From NCBI GenBank assembly GCA_036346355.1, contig CM070572.1, forward strand, positions 4,347,001-4,411,000: a stretch of 64,000 bases of DNA, read 5' to 3'. Positions 34,441 through 47,700 of the stretch are shown here, piece after piece; position 1 is the first letter of the stretch; every line of letters begins with the position of its first letter. A model generated the notes under the pieces. The model was not told the DNA's origin. It was given only the letters and a program-made list of their open reading frames with translations, and did no database searches. The translations under genes were made by a program, and so were the position numbers. The stretch comes from Rhipidocladum racemiflorum (Eukaryota; Streptophyta; Magnoliopsida; Poales; Poaceae).

Positions 34441-35712
34441 CAGTTGCGCGGCCATGGCATCGGCGGCTGAGGATATGCTGGTGAAGGTGGAGGCAGTGGC
34501 AGCAAGCAAGTTACGCACGGCCATGAGCATGGCACCGACGGCGGAGCACCGGTTGACGTAGCAATACGCATGAGTGTCTCACTGCATGCATATTTGCTAG
34601 CCTCGTGAAATATGAGAGAACAAAAAGAAAACTTGGTTGAGATAGATTTGTCAATTCTGAGATAGATTTTATTATTCATCTATATAGATTTTACTATTCA
34701 TATAGATATATGTTACTATCCATGTACTATAACCTCTTATTACTTAATAATCAACACAATCTTTCAGTAAAATCTGTCATTGGATATCAAAAATAACTGT
34801 TTTATAGCAAGACTTATATCATTTTATTCCTCTCATTGTCAGTAAACTACTGGTGCAAACCTTTTGCGAATCGGAGCTGCTAATAAAAAATTATGACTAA
34901 ACAAAGAAAAAATATTTTTATGTACACACTACGAAACACATTAACCAGTTGGTTTGGCCACGTAACTGGACAATCTGTTACGCTAATTAATGCAATGCAT
35001 GGCTCGATCAACTACAGCAAGTCCGATATGCTAATTAGTGGCTGGAAGGCTTAGTTTGACTGGGTTAAATAGCTAGACCGTAGAATACACTATTATACGT
35101 GCACACACAGAATAACATTTCTATATATATAGGAAGCCCGTTTTGTACTCTTAGATGTATGTACTCCCTACCTCTATTTAGTTAATAACAACTTCCTAAT
35201 CAGGAGGAACCAGTTAACAATTTTCACTTATGAAATATGCTTACACTTATATAACATCAATTAATATACATGGAGTAGAAAGTACGTACTCCTGATAGTA
35301 TGCTTTCATCTCTCTCTCTCTCTGTGTATGTATCTATATCTATATATAATTACCTAGGACACCAAGGTGTCTGGGTACCATGATCCAAAACAGATATTTT
35401 TTTTTCTATTTATTTGCATTCAATTTTTGTTAAAATTTCTAGGATGTTGAGTTTAATCAGTTTACTAGTTCAAATAAGTTTGAACCGAACTAGAGTTTTT
35501 TTTTATGATAGTTTGATTGTAGATATGTGCTGAGAGGAATTCGAGTATATTTTTTCAAAGGTATATATTTCATTTGAATTGTTATAGATGGGTATATAGT
35601 ATATACCTTAAAACTGAAAGTTTCAAAAAATATACCCGAATTTAACTTGAATTCATACATTTAAAATCCTGGTGCCTTATTACAGCGTCATATATATATT
35701 CACTGGGAATTC
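34441..35712. other. AT-rich DNA downstream of LKR/SDH
   Basis: No gene is seen. It includes a short (TC)n run near 35310-35325. The part next to 35712 should contain the LKR/SDH 3' UTR, as that gene runs leftward; no certain poly(A) signal can be named. Confidence 0.4.
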
Positions 35713-38700
35713 TCAAGTCTCCACTCTCTCCAACAGCTTGATGCCCGACGTTTCCAAGATCTCCAACGCTTCACAATAGCAAACACACGAATCAGCATTG
35801 TATAAGCGTAAGAATCAGCATATGATGTCTTCTTTTGCATGCACCCACCTGGAATGTAGATTTCAGGTTCCAGAGGCCTGATCAACCCTTTCCTTTGGAT
35901 CTTGTTCTGGAGCAAGAGCTGCAACACGATACGGGAATAAATTAATACATGTTTTGCTCTCGTTCAGGTGCAAGTGTAATGTGGTTGAACTGCAGTACCA
36001 GAGCTCCTATTGCTGCTGGTACACCGACGGTGAGGGCCATGGCAGTGGTGGACCTGCCATTTTCAACCTTGCCGAACTCCAGTAGTGTTGCTTGGTGCTT
36101 TTCGGTAGGTCGGCCGTCCAAGTATTCCACCTCCACTTCATGGTGTAGCAGTACCATATCCTGAGTTACATGATCAAAAGTATGCGTTTAGTGCGTCACT
36201 GATGATGACCAAGGAAGGCTAATGATTGAATTTGTTTTTCGAGTTCATCTTTGATTAAGGCAACAATGAAGAATGGCATTATTAGTCTTGAAATCTTTGC
36301 CTCTTCTGTGTGAATTTTTTCTGACAGAAAAGAGAGGTTAAATCCTAATCTCATATAGTGGTATTGAAAAAAAAAAGAATATACTTTTGTGAAATATTAT
36401 GTACTACAAATAATCTATACATGAAGTATAACGACAACAGGTTGTAAGATAATATGCCTCACCTGCTCATTGTGGCCATAGGCCATTCTCTGTTCCATTC
36501 GTTGGCAAATCACATCGAATGCACTTGAACAATCCTTAGGAATTTCTGTCTCCTCGTGCAGTCCCAAGAACCTAGCCAGTGTAAGATCGGTGATGTGTTT
36601 TCAGTTCTAACACAGAATTTCAACATTAATGTTGCTTGTTTCTAACATATTCCTAAATTATTTTTTGCATAAGAGGATCATTAGATATATATTAGATGGC
36701 ATGATTTACATGGGACTATATCACTCTTAAAAGAGATGGATTTGATCGCAATGTCAGAAAGCACAGGAATAAGAAACTAACTTGATGGTTTTGCTTGTCT
36801 TGACAGCTATTTCCTTTTCTTTGCAATGCCCAAGGCTCATGAGTCTGGGAATCAATTCATCATCTTGTCCTCCAGAGACTTCAGCATTTACTTTTGTGGT
36901 AGTTGTGGATATATTGTTAACATTAATGAGTTCATTGAGAAAAACCCTATATGTTGGGCGATTAGATTCCCGCAGAAGTGGGTGACTTGAAGCATCGAAG
37001 AACCCGATTTTCGCCAGAACAGCCATGATCTCACTAAATCCTGTGCAAATGCAACAAAATTGTGCATTGGAAATGATAATCACCGCAAAAGGGGTGATTC
37101 AAAGAAAAAAATGTATATCACCACTTGCCCCACTTGCCTTCGTAACGAAGAGTAGCCCTATATACCGTAGATGCTTCTTTGGAGATCCCATATATGTCTC
37201 CGTACATCAAGGAATTCCGATTTGGCAAGTATTCCAGAGCAAAAGCTGGAAGCTCCGGCAGTCTGAGCCTCTTTGCCGAATCATATAATTTATCACCTGT
37301 CAAATTGGTAAGTAAATCCCATCAACTTCTAAAAAATAAATATCTAGATAGCTGAAAATCAACTCTTTTTATTCCCAAACAATAGACCTCTCCTCATTTT
37401 TATATGCAGTTTTATATCACTACAGTTATATGAAAAATACGAGAGGTGCTTCTATGTTTTTCTTTTTTAAAATTGCACAAATATTGAAGCATAAATGAAT
37501 GGTAGATGATTATTACTTACCCAATCGCTTACTTCAAGATTTATGCAACTTATATTGAAAGAGAAAGCATAGAGCAGTCAGCTGTTTCAACAGCTTGTTG
37601 GATTCCATGACATGCAAAGAGATGCCAACAGTTTCATATTGAAAGAGTATGGTTGGGAAAATAGTAGATTGATTATGGGAGGAGCCCAAGGCTCAAGTAC
37701 ATATAGGCAAGGATATCCCTAAGAATAGGAAAGATCTAATCTAGGAGATCCTTGCCAAACATAACCGTACAAATAGGCAAGGATATCCCTAAGAATAGGA
37801 AAGATCTAATCTAGGAGATCCTTGCCAAACATAACCAACTACCTGGGCCCATGACCCTAGTCATCACGCTTAACACGCCCCGCTTGATCGGGCGTCGGTG
37901 GTTAGCCACGGACATTCAGACTGGACCGAAACTCGGAGAACACTGAAGAGGGCAGTCCCTTCGTGAAGACATCGGCGAACTGGGATGTCGTGGGAACGTG
38001 AAGAACCCGCACGGCACCCATGGCGACCTTCTCACGAACGAAGTGAAGATCGATCTCGATGTGCTTCGTCCGTTGATGCTGAACCGGGTTGGAGGACATG
38101 TAGACCGCGCTGACGTTGTCGCAGTAGACAAGGGTAGCACGGCGAAGCGGAATGTGGAGCTCATGAAGAAGCTGTCGGAGCCAAGAAGCCTCAGCAACAC
38201 CATTGGCGACAGCGCGGTATTCGGCCTCAGCGCTGGAGCGGGACACGGTGTTCTGACGCTTGGAGGACCAGGAGACCAGGTTGTCACCAAGGAAAACGGC
38301 ATAGCCCGAGGTGGACTTGCGCGTACGGACAAACCGGCCAATCGACATCGTAATAAACCACCAAGTCATCCTGGGTCGACGGTCGAAGATGAAGACCCAG
38401 GTGTAGAGTACCCCGAATGTAGCGAAGGATGCGCTTGAGAGCAGCCAGGTGGGGCTCTCGAGGGTCGTGCATGTGTAGGCAAACCTGGCCGCACTGGCGT
38501 GGCGATGTCGGGTAGTGTGAAGGTCGATATCGCAAGGCGCCGCAAGACTCCTGTGAGTCGGACGGGTCAAGAATCGAGCTCCCGATTCGGCAGAGACCTT
38601 GGGGCTGGTATCCACGGGCGTTGTGCATGGTTTGCACTCGGCCATCCCAGCACGATCCAAGATGTCAGTCATGTACTGGCGCTGAGAGAGTATCATACCG

Positions 38701-41700
38701 TCGGCACTGCGCTGAACTTGCATCCCAAGGAAGTGATGGAGTTCGCCCAAATCCTTCATGGCAAACTCCTGCCGGAGGGCTGAGATGACCTGCCGCAGGA
38801 GGTGTGTCGAGGAGGCGGTGAGAACGATGTCATCAACGTAGAGGAGGGGCCATTAGCGCATATACCACTCTCAAGAAGTGGCATCGCTAAAATGCCACTC
38901 TGGCCCACTGTCATACACACAGATGGTCCCGCCTGTCAACGACAGCGGAGTGGCATTTTTAGCGAAGCCACTTCTGGAGAGTGGCATTTTATCAATTTTT
39001 CCGTAGAGGAGCAGGTATGCCGTGTCTGTGCCACGGCGGTAGACAAACAGCGAAGTGTCCGACTTGGCTTCCACAAAACCAAGAGATACCAGATGCGTGG
39101 CGAAGCGGCCAGATAAGCACGAGGAGCCTCGCTTGAGACCGTAGAGCGACTTGTTCGGATGATGACAAAGTCGGGCCTGGCAGATCCTCGAATCCGAGGG
39201 TCGAAGCCAGCAAACACCGCTCGCTAAGGTGCCATGGAGAAAGGCGTTCTTGACATCGAGCCGTGAATCGCCATCGTGAGAGAGCGAGAGAGAAACCTTT
39301 GTGCGAACCGTGGCGGGCTTGACGACCGGATCAAGGTCTCGGCAAAGTCGATGCCCGGTCGGCTGGTGAAGCCGAAGGACCTAACGTGCCTTGTAGCGCT
39401 CGTAGATCCGTCGGCGTGGAACTTGTGTTTGAAGATCCACTTGCCCATGACAATGTTGGCATGTCGCGGCGAGGACCAACTCCCAAGTCTGGATTACGAG
39501 AAGGGCAAGATGTTCTTCCTCCATTGCAGCCCGCCAATTGGGATCGGCAAGGGCGCCACGGAAGGTCGTTTAACCGGGACAGTGGTGCAAAGATGGTACA
39601 AGGACGGTATGCGAAACCGCCCTTGGCCCGAGTCGCCATGCGGTCGGTTCATCGTGGGGAACGGCAACGGCACCCCGGCACCGCCGGCGCCGGGCGATCG
39701 GTGCTGGCGAGGGACCGTAGCTTGCTTTGGGCGCCTGGAGTAGACGCGCAAGGTAGGGGCCGTGCGTGGCTGCGTCGGAAGGCCTGGTGGAGAAGCCGGT
39801 GCCGCGCGTGGCGCAGGACCCGCGACGTGAGTGCGGGAGAGCGTCGGTGGCCAGCGTTAGCGTGAGGTCGGTCTGACGGACGGCGCGCCAGTTGGCGAGG
39901 ATGGTGCACCACCCGCACGTGAGGGTGCGGGAAATCCTGGTGGTACGGGCGGCGCAGGAAGTGGCCGCCGCGTCGGCATGGGGCGTCAGAACAATGGTGG
40001 CGTCGGGAGGACTCGCAGAGACACGGTCAGCGACCCTATGGGAAGGGGCGCCGGTTAGGGAATTCATCGAGGAAGGTGAAGTCCGCAGCCGGAGGAGGTA
40101 TGCTCGGCAAAGGGAAAAGCGGTCTCGTCAAAGAGAACATGACGGAGATGATGATTCTATTTGTGGTAGGATCAAGACATCGGTATCCTTTGTGGTGAGT
40201 GGAATAACCAAGGAAGATCTGCAGAGGCGAGCGGGGCAAGTTTGTGGGGAGCAGTGGCCGAAAGATTGGGGTAACACTTACAGCCAAAGACACGCAGATT
40301 ATCGTACGACGGTGCACTGCCGAAGAGAGCAAAGTGCGGGGTCGAAAAATCCAGGTCTTGGTCGGCAAGATGTTGAGGAGAGTTGCGGTGTGCAATGCCT
40401 CATTATACGAAGGTGGCATGCTCTTTGAAAGCGAAGGAGCGAATGACATTGTTAGTGGTACGAATAATCCGCTCGGCGACTGCTTTTGCGAGGACGTGTA
40501 GGGACACGACATGCGAAATCGAACGCCATGTGTGAGGAAGAAGGTGCGCGCTACCGAGTTGTCGAACTCCCGCCGTTGTCACTCTGGATGGCCTTGACGC
40601 TGCGGCGCCGAATCGGGTAGACACATAGGCGAAGAAGGTAGACAGGGTGAAAACGCGTGTCAGATTTAAGTCGTAAAGGAAACGTCCACAGGTGATGTGA
40701 GCAGTCATCAAGAACAACTAAGTAATATTTGTAACCAGAGACACTAACAATGGGAGATGTCCATAAGTCACAATGGATAATATCAAAATTGTTTGACGCT
40801 CGAGACACTGAAGGACTAAAAGGAAGACGAACATGTCGTCCTAGCTGACACGCATGGCACAGAGACTCCAAACTTTTATTACAACCAGGAATAGCCGAAG
40901 TGAGTTTGGAGAGGGCCTCGTGACCAGGGTGGCCGAGGCGACGGTGCCACAGGGAGGATGACGTGGAGCCGCAACAAGGGAATGAGCGATGGGCGGCAAT
41001 GGTAGAGCGGACCGGAGCTATTGCACCTGAGAATCACGTTCCGCGAGAGAAGATCCTTCACAGAACAACCATACGGGTCAAACTCCACAGAACAATTGTT
41101 ATCAGTAGTGAATTGGCGAACAGAAATAAGATTCTTGATAAGCTGAGGCGAAACAAGAACATTATTTAGAACAAGAGAGCCAAGGTGCGTCGAGCCGGTG
41201 GCTGTGACAGGCAGGAGCGAACCATTACCGACAACAATAGAGGTGGGAGAGGGATACCGTGGGGTTGAGGAGTGAGAGAGGGTACCATCATGGGAGGTCA
41301 TGTGGGAAGAGGCACCTGTATCAAGGTACCAATCGTTGTTTGCCGGCGGAGTGAGGGTGGCGGTGCTGAACGTGGAGGCCAGAGAATTCTGGTCCCAGAG
41401 CGGAGACCCCACCATGGGCGTGCATCTTGCGCCATTCTTCTTCTTTGTGAAATCTTGTCTTGCGGCGAGGAAGAATTTCTTGTTGAACAGGTGCATTTCT
41501 TTGGGCAGCAGCGCTTCTTCTTGGGCTTAGTCTTCTTGGTGGCCCGACGCCCCAGGAAGCTGGGCGGAAGGCGCCACGAGGCCGCCACATTTGGATGGAC
41601 CCGGCCCACGGGTTGAAGAACGACGGCCACCGCCGCCAGCGCAAAGAGCGTGCGGGCGAGCGGAGGAGGCGGAGGCGAGCGCCACGCCAGTGTAGCGATC

Positions 41701-44700
41701 GCGGTGGTCCTTTGGCTTCTTCTTGTTCTTCTGCTTGGAGTTGGCCGGACGAGGAGGACCGCTACTGGTCGGCGCTGACTGGCGAGGCAAGATAGAGCCA
41801 GTGGCGACGAGGGCAGTCGGAGGAGCAGAGGGAGTCTGCACCATGTTGATCTCCTCAAGGAGGAGTTCATTGCGCCGGCAAAGGAGGGGAAAGGGCGACC
41901 GCGGCGGAGGTGGACCCCGATGTCCTTGTACCGCTCGTTGAGCCCGCAAATCACGTTGAGGACCAGAGTGCGGTCAGTCACGTGTTCGCCGAGGTCAGCG
42001 AGGTTGTCAGCCATCTTCTTGAAGCGTTTGCAATATTCGGTGACGGAGAGGTCACCTTGGGCAAACGCGCGAAACTTGGCGTCAAGGTGGAGAGCACGAG
42101 TCTCCTGATTGCCAAGGAAGTGATCCTCGATGGCGATCCAGGCTTCGTAGGCGGTGGCGCGGTGGTCGATCACGGCGTCGGCAAGGTCGGCGGTGACCGT
42201 GCTGTACAGCCATGATTTGACGACGGCGTTCATCCGAGCCCAATCAGGAAGTGCCGAGGTGGCGGAGCTGCGGACGTGGTCCTGCAGCGAATACTTCGTG
42301 ACGGCGAGGAGGAATTGTTCGCGCCAACGTGAGTAGTTGCCGGAGGTGTCGAGGACGAGGGGGACCAGGCTGCGGGCGTTCTGCACGGAGACAGCCTGGG
42401 CGTGGAGGTTGAGTATGGCGGCGGCCTCGTGGAGGATCATGGCGCGGGAGATCTCCGTGTCATCCTCGTGGTCGTCGCCGGTCGGGTCGACGGGATCGGC
42501 CGCAGCAGCGGCCCGGGCTTTGGCCGCCTTAGCTGCTGGCGCGCGACGCTGGCGGCGCTGCTCGCAGATGCAGAGCGCCTCGCTCGCCGCCGAAGCTTCG
42601 CCGAGGGCGGCGCGGCGTAGTCTCGGCGAAGCCGCCGCTGGGCGTTTGCGTCGCAGCCGAGCTCGCCAAACAGGTCGACGACGGAGGCGGCAGGGGTCCC
42701 GACCATACTGCAGCGCGGCTAGAGCGCGCAGGGGCAGCGGAAGGGCGAGAGGGGAAGATCCCGGTCTCTTGATACCATGAAAGAGTATGGTTGGGAAAAT
42801 AGTAGATTGATTATGGGAGGAGCCCAAGGCTCAAGTACATATAGGCAAGGATATCCCTAAGAATAGGAAAGATCTAATCTAGGAGATCCTTGCCAAACAT
42901 AACCGTACAAATAGGCAAGGATATCCCTAAGAATAGGAAAGATCTAATCTAGGAGATCCTTGCCAAACATAACCAACTACCTGGGCCCATTACCCTATTC
43001 ATCACACTAACACATATCTCCACAGTTTGTGGAAAAGTTATTTTTTTTTTTTGAAAAATAAAGTGGATCGAAAGCTAATACATGGATTAAGTACAAGGTT
43101 GTTCCTTGGGACATTATGATTTCATCAGTAAGATAGGCTATCAAATATGCGCTCCTCTTTTGTGGCCAACAGATAAGACATGTAACTAACTTACCGTCTA
43201 CCTGGATGATCTCTCCAAGAAATTTGTAGACAGCAGGATTTCTCCCTGCTCGGATGGCACCTGCTGGATTCCAACTGAAAAAGAAGATACCATTAGTATT
43301 TCTTGTAAAATTTGTTGCATGCGATATTGTACTAACAAACTCCACAAGGAGTAAGTAGACTTATATAGAAGGATAAAGACATTTACCTGAACTTATAAGC
43401 CAGTGGATTGTTTGCGGCAGCTGGCGATGGAAGTCCACCACAGAAAGATGTAAATGCCTTTATTTTCCCATTTCGAGCATGTGCTTCATCAATCATTTTC
43501 ATTGACATCATGTGATCTGTGTATGGGAAATATATTTACAACTTGTTTCGACAGGCAAATCTGCTCTATGGTGAAAGAACATTTTCCCCCATTACATAGT
43601 ACTTGCAGCGTCATTTTTTAGTCATGTCTTCCCTAATAATGTCATCAACATATGCACCATACAGGAACAAAGTATTTTAATCTAATGTACATGGTTGACC
43701 ATTATACCGAGGAAGTACCTATGCCAGGATCTAGGCCCATTTCGCAGAGAATAGTTACACCTGCTTCTTCTGCAGCTTGGCCCAACTTTGACATGGAATC
43801 ATCAACATAGCTTGCTGTGACCAAGTGCTTCTTGAGCTGTCATACAGGAATGTAACTCAATCAGATGAAGAAATCCCACAATTTCAATATGGCATCAATA
43901 GTGGTTTAATACCTCTATGCATACTCTTGCAATGGCAGCATGAAAACTAGCAGGCAGCAAGCTAACTACAACTTCAACCTGCAAGAGGAGCTCACATCAT
44001 TAAATTCTTAATCCACTGGCAAATTAGTGCAACAATTAACAAGCTCAGGGGTAAAAATTAAAATATATTGACAAGAAATAAAATGGAAATCTATATCCTA
44101 AACTGCAAAGGAGTCATTATCATAATTGTAAGTGAAAAGCTCACCGTAGAAAAGAAAGCAAAAGGTAAAAATGACAATAGTTGGGGTCCTTTTATTTGTC
44201 ACATAAGTTTGGCCTCTTACACTCATTGTAAGATAATAAAAAAAAAAATGGCACTTGTTCAATACAAAAACAACCAAGTATTTTGTCCCAAACAAGTTAT
44301 GGTAGGCTAGGAATAAAACCCAATTAAAGTCAATAAAACCAATAAAACTTTGATCTCATGACATGGTTCCGGTACATAGATCGCTAAATTCCATACACTC
44401 CTATCCAAAGCCAACTCTTTGATACATTCCAATCCCTCAAGTCTCTTTTAACTACTTCTGCCAACGTCAATCTCAGTCCACATCTGCCTCTTCTTATGTT
44501 TTCGAGACGACTTAAATTCCACTATCATCATTGAAGATTCGATCCTGCCTTGTATGACCACAAATCCACTACAGCATCCGCATTTTTGCTACGCTCATCT
44601 TCTGAGCATGTCTTTTTGTCGTCCAATATTCTATTCCATACAACATTGCAAGTCTAATCGCTGTCCTATAAAACTTGCCCTTTAACTTTTGAGGGATTTT

Positions 44701-47700
44701 TCCATCACATAGGATGCCAGATGCTTGGCGCCATTTAACCTATCTTGCTCGTATCTTATGGCTCACATCTTCATCAATCTCGCCGTCACTCTATAGCATC
44801 GATCCCAAATACCGATAAGTTTCCTTCCTAGACACTACTTTCCCGTCTAGATTAACATCTCCATCATCTGCCATAGCACCACTGAAAACACTATACTCCA
44901 TTTTAGTCCTACTAAGTCTAAAGCCCTTCGATTGCAAAGTCCTCCTCCACAACTCCATTTCCCTATCAACACCTACCCCACTCTCATCAATTGGCACCCC
45001 ATCATCAGCAAAAAGCATACACCAAGAAATCTCTCCTTGTATGTCCCGCGTGGTTTCGTCCATAACTAGGGCAAAAATGTAGGGGCTCAATTATTGATTA
45101 GGGTAATGTACTTTGTTGGGACTTTTTTCTTTTCAAACGCCCACTACATGACATTTCTTAAAACATTGTCATAAGCTTTCTCTAAGTCGATAAACACCAT
45201 ACGTAGATCGTCTCCGTGGTCGACCTTCTAGGCATAAAACCAAGTTGATATTTCATCATCCTAGCTACTCTTCTTAAACGATGCTTAATCACTCGCTCCC
45301 AAAACTTCACTGTTTGCTCATGAGCTTAAATAGAGGAATTAAATATCAGAGCTCAAAATACCTGCGAAACAAGATTGGAAAGACTTCCAATATCTGAAAC
45401 ATCAATCTGAGCTGCTGTTGCATTCTTTATTCCGTCAATTGTCTGCACGTAGAGAACAAAAAGATGAGAAAAGTAATAGTTGCATTATACAAATATCACA
45501 TGCAGCTTGGCCAAAATGATTGCATACTGAATTTGACAAAGATCGTTGATGTCCACAAAATATCTAAATAGGAAGTTATGATATTTTCCCCATTAAAGTT
45601 TCTTGAATCAACTAAAAAAAACATAAAAAATGCATGAGTTATGGAATGAATTGTACTGTGAGAATTACCTCTTCTGCATCTTTTTGATACAGAGATGCCA
45701 CAATAACATGAACTTGGCCAGTGTTATAGTCATTAGCACCATTACTATAGATGTTTGGATCAGATGCTATGAATTCAGCAGCTGGTCGACAAACTCTTCC
45801 AGCTCCAAGAATTAAAACCTTTGGCCCTGCTTTATCCATGCTGTCATCAATCCCAGATTCATTGAGTTTTCCTATCTTCAGAGATAATTCAGTTTCTCTC
45901 CTGGCATTAGGATCTCCACGATGTGCATTAGCTAGAGAAGTCAAGGAATCGATAATCTTATCTAATGTAGCAATATCATCTGCTCCTACCTGTAAATAGG
46001 CATGTAACATATGTCTCAGAAACAAATCAAATAAAGGTTATATTGGAATATTTGCATAAATAACTTCCGAGGAATGTAACAACGAAAGATTGACAGTAAT
46101 ATGCTTAAAAATATTTGCCTAAATGACTTCCAAGGAATATAATAATGACAGATTGACAGTAATATGCTTATTAAGCTAAACTATGAAACATGGGTCTCAC
46201 TGATAAATACACATAGAAGTGGCCTGAATTGGCGAAGATGCACCAACAAATTATCCAGGGATGCTTAAAGGTAAAATCAGTCTGTATCCTGTATGATCTA
46301 ACATTCATTACACAGTCAGATATGTTACTTCAGGTAGTTTAGTTTTAAATTTACAGCACAGTACAACAAAATAGGAAAAAGGAAAGGTAAGCACAAACTG
46401 ATTCATGGCGGTCCAGGTTGTCAGTCAAAGACATGGAGTAGAAGCCAGGCAGACTGTGGTAGTCTCAGGAAGGGAACTGGAGATTGAACTATTGAAACTA
46501 GCCAATGATTCCATGAAGAATATCTAAAGTCTATCTCTGCCTTTTGAAAAGCTGATAAGGATGGGTGGGGGTGGGCCAGGAGATAGTTCCAACTTCTTTC
46601 ATCTGCTTATCTTGGATACCTTTCATTTTTGTATTGTTTACTTTCTTATGTTCAGTGATGGATCAAAAAATTGCCCATCAAGCTAGTTACCACGCATCAC
46701 TACCGGTTTACCATGGGTCCATGGCCACACAATCCACAACTTCCCTAAAGAAAAAAAAAGAGTGAATGCTTTTGGGAGAATAAAAAAATCTACTTATTTG
46801 ACAACCTACAAGATGAAACATCTCGGTCGTCAAACCATTTAGCTTGGCTATAATAAAAATTGCCTTTTTGCTGTTTGCTAGAAAAAGATTAATAAGTAAA
46901 CTAGAGACAACAGTGGTGGACCTAGTCTTCTTCTACTTCTGAAATCCATATTCACTGATCGAAGCTTGATGCCATGCAGTAATGGCGCCTCATAGACGGC
47001 TAGGCTAGGGGTGCTAGCGGGGGGTACCCACGGGCTAGCCGACAGTAGGGAGTGTGCCAGCCCGGCTGACCCTCTGTTGGGTCCATCCTTGAGAGACAAC
47101 ATATAATATTCCACTTGATTTGAGAGTGATTGTGGAACATGTGTATGTAATTTATGCACTTTACATAGGCTTTTCTATAATTCACTAATCGTCCTACAAT
47201 TGAGTGCTGGAGAGTGGAAAACAATATAGAAGGAAAAGTTTTAAAAAAATTGTAACTAAAAGTTGTATGTACCATAGCCATCCCCTAAAGATTTGCATAC
47301 TAAATAATTTGTGCATCAATAAGAAATTTGATTTCTTACGTCAAGCTCTGAGTAGGACATATCATCGATGCTTTGTCCGACATCACATCTAACCAAGTGA
47401 AAGGAACCTCCTGCTGTTTCAATAATATCCAAAGCTTCATTTATAAGGAACTTATCAAAGAGGTGGCCACTGAGAGATACCTGTTTCATTAATCAACAGT
47501 CTTTTTAGAGAAAACAATTAATTGTTTTTCACTATACAGCATACGTAAATTCCAAATTGTATATACATCCAATAAAAGTCAGATGTAGCTCATAAATGCA
47601 CTATTATACTTGAAAAAAAATATTGCTAACCAGGGTGCTGTAGTTCTTATCAGGCAATGGATTTGTTGGAGTTGGTGGCAAATCTCTGCATAAGAACAAA

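Larger units (their letters stand above)
37640..43012 (-). mobile_element. Short-LTR Ty1/copia element in an LKR/SDH intron, TSD CATAT
   Basis: LTRs lie at 37640-37875 and 42778-43012 with duplications CATAT (37635-37639, 43013-43017). It is on the minus strand, the same sense as LKR/SDH, and swells one intron to 5.9 kb. A primer site close to the tRNA-iMet complement (TGGTATCAAGAG) follows the 5' LTR. Each LTR holds the same 70-bp tandem duplication (repeat starts at 37705 and 37775 in the left copy). The polyprotein order is gag, protease, integrase, RT, RNase H. It has several frameshifts and a MITE in RT, so it is inactive. Confidence 0.92.

Noticed and set aside
39386..40501. Plus-strand frames of 85-178 codons
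   Set aside because: They are antisense shadows of the Copia polyprotein on the minus strand.
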